From Planctomycetaceae bacterium (GTDB lineage: Bacteria > Planctomycetota > Planctomycetia > Pirellulales > Thermoguttaceae): 5,867 nt of DNA. Location: positions 1 to 5,867 of the forward strand of contig JAITKS010000331.1 in the NCBI GenBank assembly GCA_031278315.1, read 5' to 3'. Every line of letters begins with the position of its first letter. Position 1 is the stretch's first letter. The notes under the pieces were generated by a model. The model saw only the letters and a list, made by a program, of their open reading frames with translations. It did no database searches and was not told the DNA's origin. Shown here piece by piece: positions 1-4,539 of this stretch. The position numbers were made by a program, and so were the translations under genes.

Positions 1-43
1 TTCATAATGGTAATCATATCAAATTAACAACAAAGGTAATATA

Positions 44-83
44 TTAGTGGTTAGTGGTTAGTGGTTAGTGGTTAGTGGTTAGT
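44..83 (+). repeat. TTAGTGG heptamer tandem array (5.7 copies)
   Basis: Five exact head-to-tail copies of TTAGTGG lie at 44-50, 51-57, 58-64, 65-71 and 72-78, followed by a partial TTAGT at 79-83. The 7-bp period and lack of mismatches indicate a recent slippage-type array. It resembles in style the short tandemly repeated heptamers described in cyanobacterial genomes, but I cannot show that they are related. The number of copies may vary between strains. Confidence 0.95.
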
Positions 84-89
84 TCGTAT

Positions 90-110
90 GCGGAAATTAT
101 CACGGATTAT
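90..110 (+). repeat. Imperfect CGGATTAT direct pair
   Basis: CGGAAATTAT (91-100) and CGGATTAT (103-110) form an imperfect direct duplication 12 bp apart. On the minus strand this reads as two ATAATCCG-like units. It resembles short AATCCGTG-type intergenic repeats that I recall from other AT-rich bacterial genomes, which is memory-based and unverified. It sits between the heptamer array and its inverted partner, so it would form the loop if those two paired. Confidence 0.35.
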
Positions 111-120
111 AAGTTCAAAT

Positions 121-134
121 CACTAACTACTAAT
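121..134 (-). repeat. Inverted partner of the heptamer array
   Basis: The reverse complement of this 14-mer is ATTAGTAGTTAGTG. It matches the left end of the heptamer array (ATTAGTGGTTAGTG, 43-56) at 13 of 14 positions. The tandem array is therefore followed by an inverted copy of roughly two of its units, and any array unit could pair with it across a loop of about 40-60 bases. It is either the opposite boundary of a palindromic repeat element or a second inserted copy. Confidence 0.7.
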
Positions 135-175
135 TGATGGTTTCACGTTTTGATTCTTTTAATTTATCATTTAAA

Positions 176-216
176 AATCCTGTCAATCTTGTAATCTTGT
201 AATCCTGTCAAAAAAC
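176..216 (-). repeat. ATCCTGT/ATCTTGT tandem motif, copy 1
   Basis: Four units occur in a row on the plus strand: ATCCTGTCA (177-185), ATCTTGTA (186-193), ATCTTGTA (194-201) and ATCCTGTCA (202-210), followed by an A-run. On the minus strand it reads TTTTTTGACAGGATT followed by ACAAGATT units. A diverged copy of the same pattern, again ending in an A-run, lies at 5712-5746. I recognise the GACAGGATTAACAAGATT style as a widespread intergenic repeat type, but its function is unknown to me. Confidence 0.8.
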
Positions 217-225
217 AAAACTAAA

Positions 226-248
226 GATGCGGTCGAGACGACCGCGTT
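226..248. repeat. Perfect GCGGTCG palindrome with AGA loop
   Basis: GCGGTCG (229-235) and CGACCGC (239-245) are perfect 7-bp inverted arms around AGA. Weaker pairs (T·G, A-T, G·T) extend the stem outward to 226 and 248. The arms are much richer in G+C than the surrounding AT-rich DNA, which suggests an inserted repeat rather than local drift. There is no T-tract on either side typical of an intrinsic terminator. A dispersed palindromic repeat is the likeliest reading. Confidence 0.75.
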
Positions 249-314
249 CCTTCTAACAATAAATTTTTACATTAGGTTTTAAGAAATTAACAACTATTAT
301 TGAGCCAATATCAG

Positions 315-333
315 ATCGTCCTTTCAGGGCGAT
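315..333. repeat. CCTTTCAGG palindrome
   Basis: ATCGTCCTTTCAGGGCGAT folds into an 8-bp stem (one G·U pair) with a TTC loop. On the plus strand it is followed by TTTTAGTTT, so it could act as a weak plus-strand terminator, but no plus-strand gene precedes it. On the minus strand, downstream of the kinase, there is no T-tract. The CCCTGAAAGG core followed by CGAT, an ATAT and a GGCTCA-like segment resembles dispersed palindromic repeats I recall from gut-associated bacterial genomes. That resemblance is from memory. Confidence 0.6.
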
Positions 334-364
334 TTTAGTTTATGCGTGAACGGTCACCTTTTTC

Positions 365-388
365 GTTACAAAAAATAAAAACCGAAAT
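365..388 (+). repeat. AT-rich 24-mer, copy A
   Basis: This stretch runs GTTACA, A5, T, A5, then CCGAAAT. It matches the minus strand of 4213-4236 at 23 of 24 positions, in opposite orientation. Much of it is low-complexity A-runs, but the shared GTTAC and CGAAAT ends make chance less likely. Copy A lies about 50-75 bp beyond the kinase stop codon. Confidence 0.6.
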
Positions 389-440
389 TTAAAATGTAAT
401 GAGAATACAACATATTCAACAGAAAATCTTACATAAATAC

Positions 441-2510
441 TCACGATCTATTTTGTAACCATTTGATTAATATTGATTCTAGTTTTGCAGAATCTATCGG
501 TTTCGATAAATAATCGTTCATTCCATTTTCAAAAAATGTAGAAACATTTTCTTGAGTTGAACTCGCCGTTAATGCAATAATCGGAGTATTTGTAAGATTC
601 GGTAACATTCTTATTAGTCTTGTTGCTTCTAACCCGTTCATTCCCGGCATAAAATGGTCCATAAAAATCAAATCATATTCACCATCTGCGGCGAGTTTTA
701 CTGCCGTTTCTCCATTCGTACACGTTTCAACCCGTAAATTAAACGGAGCCATTAGTCCCTGCGCTACTTTCAAATTAATAACATTGTCATCAACGACTAA
801 AATTTTCGCATCATGCACTACTAATTTTAAATCATTCCATGTTCTATGTTTTTCTTTAATCTCAACTTCTTCACCATTGAAAATATTCGCCAATCCTGCG
901 GAATAAATTGGTAATTTCAAACAAACAATATTACTGTTCAATTGTTTCATATCCAACGTATCGGCATCACGCAGCATCAAAAAAATCTTTTTATTGGAAC
1001 ATTCTTTGTTTTCGCTGAACCAAGTCTCAAAGAATTTTTGCTCATATTGAGACATAAAAATGAAATTATATTTTCCCGTTTCCAACTCTACAGCGGTTTC
1101 ATTCAAACTGCGGGTAATAACATAATCGACTTTAAGCGATTCAAACGCCCGTAAATAAGATTGAACGAAATTTTCACGCTGTTCATAAACCAAAATTTTC
1201 ACTTTTTCAGGTTCTCTAACACGGGCAAATGGAATGTAATCGTTGTATTTTTGATTTATCGTTACAATAAATTTACTTCCCTTACCATACTCACTTTTAA
1301 CATTAATATCTCCATTCATCATATTTACAAGATTTCGCGAAATAGCTAAACCGAGTCCAGTTCCCGTTATGTCATACCGCGTGAGTTTTTTATCAATTTG
1401 AATGAAATCGCCAAACAATTTACTCATGTCTTGCGATTTTATTCCTATTCCTGTATCCGAAACTACAATTCTCAATTCGACCATGTTTTCAAAGATATTA
1501 CCATCGACCGATAAATTTATAAAACCGTCATTGGTAAACTTCGCCGCATTACTCAACAAATTAAGAAATATCTGCCGTAACCGAACTTCATCACCAATTA
1601 AATTATTCGGCAACTCACTATTTATATCAACCAGAAAATCAATATTACGGTTAAGATACTGCGTAACAACCGTGTCAACTACGTCATAGATAAGAGACCT
1701 CAATTGATACACCGTCTCAACAATTTCCATCTTGCCCGACTCTATTTTCGAGAAGTCTAGAATATCATTTATTATGTTCAGCAAAATATTACCGGCATCC
1801 CTAATATTCAACACCATTTCATTTGCGGCAGTCGGCAGATTTTCACGTAATGCTAATTCAGACATTCCAATAATTGCATTCATCGGCGTTCTTATTTCGT
1901 GACTCATATTCGCTAGAAATGAACTTTTCACACGACTCGCTTGTTCAGCCTGTTCCTTCGCCGTCAACACTTCCGTAACATCGTGATACAGTAAAATTGC
2001 ACCTTCCGCTTTACCGTCACTATCAATCATCGGTGTAATATAAACTACATAATAATGCGGCACAATCGGACGTCCCCACGTTGTCATGTGCGCTATTTCC
2101 AGTCTATGAAAATCTAACATCGATAACTCTAACGCATTCGTAATTTCCTTAAACTCTGCTCCGCTAAAAACATTGCCGAAAACACGTGCATTAAGAGAAC
2201 TAAAAGAATCTAATTCCAATATACGCAAAAAAGAATACGTACAATACACAAAACGAGATTCACTATCAACCATAATTATAATGTCCTGACTGTTAGCAAG
2301 CAGTAAATTAAAATATCTTCCCTGCCGTATTAACGTTGTTTGCAAGTTGAAATCGATAGTATTGTTCGCATTTATCGCCGCCTTAGTGCGTGTAATCAAC
2401 GTCTCAAGCCTCATGAGTTCATGCTTAAGCAGCTGATTCTCATTCTCAAGAGATTGACGTAAATTAAACTCATCATAATTGTCAACAATTTGCGATTTTT
2501 CGTTTGACAT
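441..2510 (-). CDS. Soluble PAS hybrid histidine kinase with a pseudo-receiver and an active receiver
   Basis: This 689-residue sensor kinase should autophosphorylate on His and pass phosphate to its own receiver. In order: a short coiled coil (about 15-45); a PAS domain (about 60-185); a dimerisation/phosphoacceptor domain with the H-box S-H204-E-I-R-T-P; an ATPase domain with N-box (about 311-326), D352-T-G-I-G and GTGLGLAI (383-390); a first receiver-like domain (about 437-545); and a second receiver (about 568-685) with D574-D575, phosphoacceptor D618, T648 and K670. The first receiver looks inactive: the phosphoacceptor position is S487 and the acidic pair is Y442-E443. There is no transmembrane segment, Hpt domain or output domain, so it is probably cytosolic and needs a partner encoded elsewhere. 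The M-D-H-F-M-P-G-M-N-G segment recalls hybrid kinases of Clostridia and spirochaetes, which could mean transfer. The ATG at 2510 has no strong Shine-Dalgarno sequence. The ligand is unknown. Confidence 0.93.
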   Translation of the reverse strand: MSNEKSQIVDNYDEFNLRQSLENENQLLKHELMRLETLITRTKAAINANNTIDFNLQTTLIRQGRYFNLLLANSQDIIIMVDSESRFVYCTYSFLRILELDSFSSLNARVFGNVFSGAEFKEITNALELSMLDFHRLEIAHMTTWGRPIVPHYYVVYITPMIDSDGKAEGAILLYHDVTEVLTAKEQAEQASRVKSSFLANMSHEIRTPMNAIIGMSELALRENLPTAANEMVLNIRDAGNILLNIINDILDFSKIESGKMEIVETVYQLRSLIYDVVDTVVTQYLNRNIDFLVDINSELPNNLIGDEVRLRQIFLNLLSNAAKFTNDGFINLSVDGNIFENMVELRIVVSDTGIGIKSQDMSKLFGDFIQIDKKLTRYDITGTGLGLAISRNLVNMMNGDINVKSEYGKGSKFIVTINQKYNDYIPFARVREPEKVKILVYEQRENFVQSYLRAFESLKVDYVITRSLNETAVELETGKYNFIFMSQYEQKFFETWFSENKECSNKKIFLMLRDADTLDMKQLNSNIVCLKLPIYSAGLANIFNGEEVEIKEKHRTWNDLKLVVHDAKILVVDDNVINLKVAQGLMAPFNLRVETCTNGETAVKLAADGEYDLIFMDHFMPGMNGLEATRLIRMLPNLTNTPIIALTASSTQENVSTFFENGMNDYLSKPIDSAKLESILIKWLQNRS

Positions 2511-2535
2511 TTTGCTGTCTGTTAAAGTTACAAAT

Positions 2536-2549
2536 AATATTGTAATATT
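2536..2549. promoter_or_regulatory. AATATT-GT-AATATT palindrome upstream of the kinase
   Basis: Two AATATT half-sites separated by GT lie 26-39 bp upstream of the kinase ATG, inside the 136-bp gap after thiC. The position would suit an operator or part of a promoter. AATATT is self-complementary and common in AT-rich DNA, so this may be chance. No convincing -35/-10 pair stands out; a TTGAAA at about 17 bp from TAACTT is the closest on the minus strand. Confidence 0.2.
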
Positions 2550-2646
2550 TCAATTGAATATAAAATATAATATGTATCATCCTACAAAAAGAATAGCATC
2601 CATATTGCCGAAATTCATAAAACGAAACATATATTTACGTATGCTT

Positions 2647-3978
2647 TTATTGTTCAATTTCAGTTGTTTGTCTTAACTGATTTAAGTCGTGTGTTGTTTT
2701 CATTGCACAAAATTTTGGTCCGCACATTGTACAATAATTTTCATTTTCTCCGCCCGAAATTGAACAATCAAAATTATTTTTTTCACGTGATTTATTATAG
2801 AACTCTCTCGCTTTGTCCGGATCAAGAGATAATCTGAATTGCTCGTTCCAATCGAAATTGTATCTTGCTTTTGACATTTCATCATCTCTCATTCTTGCAT
2901 TTGGTCTATGCCTTGCGACATCCGCTGCATGAGCTGCAATTTTATATGCAATAACACCATCTCTGACATCCTCTAAATCAGGCAGTCCCAAATGCTCTTT
3001 CGGCGTAACATAACACAGCATCGCTGCTCCATGATACGCAGCCATAGTCGCACCAATTGCACTTGTTATATGATCATAACCTGGCGCAATATCACACACT
3101 ACTGGTCCTAAAACATAAAACGGCGTACCTTGACAAACTTCAATCTGACGCTTCACATTCATCTCAATTTGATCAAACGGAATGTGTCCTGGTCCTTCTA
3201 TCATTACTTGACACCCTAACTGTTTCGCCTTCACTGCCAACTCACCCATGACCTCCAATTCAGCGAATTGTGCTTTATCCGATGCGTCATGCAAACACCC
3301 CGGCCGTAAACCGTCACCAAGACTCCAACAAACATCATACGCCCGCATTATTTCACACAGTTCATAGAAGTGGTCATAAAACGGATTCTCGCAATTGTGA
3401 GCAATCATCCACTTCGCCGTCAAACTGCCGCCGCGAGAAACAATTCCAGTTAAACGATTGTCAACATAACGAATATGATCACGCAACAACGCTGCATGAA
3501 TCGTCATGTAATCAACACCTTGTTTCGCCTGATGCTCAACTGCATTAATAAAATCCATCGGCGTCATATCAACGATATTGTCCAGTTCTTCACAAACCTG
3601 ATACAACGGAACCGTGCCGACAGGAACCGTTACTTCATCAATTATTCTTCGGCGTAAAGAATCAATTTCTAAACCTGTAGAAAGATCCATAACAGTATCA
3701 GCACCATAACGAATTGCATATTGAACTTTTGCTGTCTCACAATCCAACCCGCTGCTCAATGCCGAATTGCCAAGATTAGCATTGATTTTCGTCCTTAATT
3801 CAATACCAATTCCAATCGGAACAAGACATTTCGATAAATGAACTCTGTTCGCCGGAATAACAAGACGTCCCGCTGCAATCTCTGTACGAATAAATTCCGG
3901 CGTTAAATATTCGCTTTCTGCAACCGCAATCATCTCCGGCGTTATATGACCATTTTTCGCTTCAATATATTGAGTCAT
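2647..3978 (-). CDS. thiC: Phosphomethylpyrimidine synthase ThiC
   Basis: ThiC is a cytosolic radical-SAM enzyme that rearranges aminoimidazole ribotide into hydroxymethylpyrimidine phosphate, the pyrimidine half of thiamine. The 443-residue product is typical of the short form of the family. Visible signatures are K-I-N-A-N-L-G-N-S (64-72), GAD..MDLSTG (92-102), DGLRPG (222-227), EGPGH-IP (261-267), the APGYDHI segment (298-304) and the C-terminal cluster motif C416-x2-C419-x4-C424 that binds the [4Fe-4S] cluster. The frame stays open upstream to a TTG at 4071, but the ATG at 3978 is preferred: M-T-Q followed by an I-T-P-E-M segment is the usual ThiC beginning, and the 31 extra residues look like translated leader. 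No strong Shine-Dalgarno sequence precedes this ATG. No other thiamine gene is in the window, and no TPP riboswitch was found upstream. The gene looks intact. Confidence 0.97.
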   Translation of the reverse strand: MTQYIEAKNGHITPEMIAVAESEYLTPEFIRTEIAAGRLVIPANRVHLSKCLVPIGIGIELRTKINANLGNSALSSGLDCETAKVQYAIRYGADTVMDLSTGLEIDSLRRRIIDEVTVPVGTVPLYQVCEELDNIVDMTPMDFINAVEHQAKQGVDYMTIHAALLRDHIRYVDNRLTGIVSRGGSLTAKWMIAHNCENPFYDHFYELCEIMRAYDVCWSLGDGLRPGCLHDASDKAQFAELEVMGELAVKAKQLGCQVMIEGPGHIPFDQIEMNVKRQIEVCQGTPFYVLGPVVCDIAPGYDHITSAIGATMAAYHGAAMLCYVTPKEHLGLPDLEDVRDGVIAYKIAAHAADVARHRPNARMRDDEMSKARYNFDWNEQFRLSLDPDKAREFYNKSREKNNFDCSISGGENENYCTMCGPKFCAMKTTHDLNQLRQTTEIEQ

Positions 3979-3998
3979 CGATAAATTTATTCTTAAAT

Positions 3999-4058
3999 TC
4001 AAAACCAAATATAACAAACTCCCATTAGATTCAACACCTCCGATATACAACAATTCAT
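3999..4058 (-). other. Possible leader mini-ORF upstream of thiC
   Basis: An ATG at 4058 opens a 19-codon frame, MNCCISEVLNLMGVCYIWF, ending in TGA at 3999-4001, 20 bp before the thiC start. An internal in-frame ATG at 4025 lies 9 bases after GGAGGTG (4035-4041), the strongest Shine-Dalgarno match near thiC, and would give an 8-residue peptide MGVCYIWF. A translated leader controlling thiC is conceivable, since thiC's own ATG lacks a good Shine-Dalgarno. A frame this short arises easily by chance, so this stays a candidate. Confidence 0.2.
4035..4041 (-). promoter_or_regulatory. Shine-Dalgarno-like GGAGGTG in the thiC leader
   Basis: GGAGGTG on the minus strand is a near-perfect anti-16S match, but it lies 56 bases before the thiC ATG, too far to serve it directly. 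Its best-placed partner is the ATG at 4025 (9-base spacer), which opens an 8-codon frame. In the thiC frame, the first start-like codon after it is a TTG at 4017, with a 17-base spacer that is too long. Confidence 0.35.
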
Positions 4059-4212
4059 ACTTGGATTTCAATAATTTAAACGCAAAATCAGTTTTCCAAT
4101 AAATAATCCAACGGCAGTAAATCGAAATTTATACGCAAACAGTTAAAACTAATCAGTAATAATTTTTTAATAACATGTAATATGTCTGTTGAAATTACTC
4201 CTTGCTCTTTAC

Positions 4213-4255
4213 ATTTCGTTTTTTATTTTTTGTAACATAAAAATAACAAACGAAA
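4213..4255. repeat. AT-rich inverted repeat carrying the 24-mer copy B
   Basis: Seventeen-base arms at 4214-4230 and 4239-4255 pair with a single mismatch (4222/4247) around the 8-base loop TGTAACAT. The left arm and part of the loop (4213-4236, read on the minus strand) match 365-388 at 23 of 24 positions. No T-tract follows on the minus strand, so it is not a standard terminator. It could be a repeat element or a cruciform-prone site in the thiC upstream region. Confidence 0.6.
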
Positions 4256-4263
4256 AATTCTGT

Positions 4264-4283
4264 AAAAACACAAGGCATCGTGT
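4264..4283 (-). terminator. Weak terminator-like hairpin, minus strand
   Basis: On the minus strand ACACGA and TTGTGT pair (one G·U) around a TGCC loop and are followed directly by TTTTT. This could end transcription from the J-like gene about 260 bp past its stop codon. If a thiC promoter lies at about 4312-4340, it could instead act as an attenuator in the thiC leader. The six-pair stem is short for an efficient terminator. Confidence 0.3.
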
Positions 4284-4311
4284 CCCGCTTTTCAGATGTA
4301 ATATAAACAAT

Positions 4312-4340
4312 ATTGACAACAAGAAATAATAATAGTCAAT
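4312..4340 (-). promoter_or_regulatory. ATTGAC/GTCAAT inverted repeat, possible promoter or operator
   Basis: ATTGAC (4312-4317) and GTCAAT (4335-4340) are perfect 6-bp inverted arms 17 bases apart. On the minus strand the right arm gives a good -35 match, TTGACT, with TCAATA or CAATAT 17-18 bases on, a poor to moderate -10. A start here would leave a leader of about 330 nt before thiC. The plus strand also reads TTGACA but has no gene to serve. It may equally be a two-fold operator or chance. Confidence 0.25.
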
Positions 4341-4433
4341 TTATTCCTCTTATTCCTCATAACAAAAAACAAACTTCCACACACGAGATGTATAAAAATA
4401 TGATAAGAATATTATGTCACAAAAATAGAAATC

Positions 4434-4468
4434 CCGAAACCAAACTAAACCGTAACCTAAACTTAAAC
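4434..4468 (+). repeat. Degenerate CTAAAC hexamer array
   Basis: CCGAAA, CCAAA, CTAAAC, CGTAAC, CTAAAC and TTAAAC follow one another with a near 6-bp period; on the minus strand this is GTTTAG-like. The units are imperfect, so this is either an old tandem array or a by-product of the strongly A/C-biased plus strand in this stretch. Confidence 0.4.
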
Positions 4469-4494
4469 ATCACACCTCTACTCTACCGAATCTA

Positions 4495-4522
4495 TCGAAA
4501 AAAATGAAATTACACTTTTCGA
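4495..4522 (-). terminator. Weak AT-rich hairpin just past the J-like gene
   Basis: TCGAAAA (4495-4501) and TTTTCGA (4516-4522) are perfect 7-bp arms around a 14-base loop, starting 18 bases beyond the stop codon of the J-like gene. On the minus strand a T-run forms the 3' arm. Position favours a role at the 3' end of that transcript, but the stem has only two G-C pairs and a large loop. Confidence 0.25.
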
Positions 4523-4539
4523 GAAATCCTACAATCAAA

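Larger units (their letters stand above)
1..440. other. Gene-free region made of short repeats
   Basis: I see no convincing coding frame in this 440-bp stretch downstream of the hybrid kinase stop codon. It holds at least six distinct repeat-like motifs placed one after another, each listed separately: a heptamer array, a CGGATTAT pair, an inverted partner of the heptamers, an ATCCTGT/ATCTTGT tandem motif and two GC-richer palindromes, plus an AT-rich 24-mer. The kinase stop is not followed by a strong intrinsic terminator: the palindromes lack a T-tract in the minus-strand direction. The small GTGA-ACGG-TCAC hairpin at 346-357 has only four base pairs. The region reads as an accumulation site for intergenic repeats rather than a decayed gene. 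Confidence 0.6.
4072..4539. other. Long gap between the J-like gene and thiC
   Basis: With the leader at 3979-4071 this makes a 561-bp gap before thiC. I see no convincing gene. A plus-strand frame at 4313-4507 is rich in Asn, Lys, Thr and Arg, as expected from A/C-rich DNA, and has no recognisable domain. The stretch contains four hairpin or inverted-repeat candidates, a degenerate CTAAAC array and a G-poor plus strand between about 4320 and 4500. Any thiC promoter probably lies here. Confidence 0.5.

Noticed and set aside
44..83. CRISPR array
   Set aside because: The units are 7 bp and contiguous with no spacers, so this is a simple tandem repeat.
315..357. Intrinsic terminator of the kinase gene
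   Set aside because: The hairpins here lack a T-tract on the minus strand; T-runs follow them only on the plus strand, where no gene precedes.
942..1689. Plus-strand open frames opposite the kinase gene
   Set aside because: They are antisense shadows of a gene whose protein has full kinase motifs throughout; none shows a recognisable domain.
2700..2885. Second minus-strand frame inside the thiC 3' end
   Set aside because: It overlaps the ThiC cluster-binding motif in another frame. ThiC itself is intact, so there is no frameshift to explain.
3057..3657. Plus-strand open frames opposite thiC
   Set aside because: They overlap the conserved core of ThiC and have His/Asn/Thr-rich, shadow-like composition.
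3979..4071. N-terminal extension of ThiC from TTG 4071
   Set aside because: The extra 31 residues do not resemble ThiC, and M-T-Q at 3978 matches the usual start of the family.
3979..4330. TPP riboswitch upstream of thiC
   Set aside because: Reading the minus strand I found no CTGAGA core and no GGATAATGCC-like segment in the right arrangement. A GATGCC at about 4274-4279 is part of a short hairpin instead.
4313..4507. Plus-strand small protein of 64 residues
   Set aside because: Composition is dominated by Asn, Lys, Thr and Arg, as expected from A/C-rich DNA. There is no domain or clear ribosome site, and it crosses hairpin and repeat candidates.
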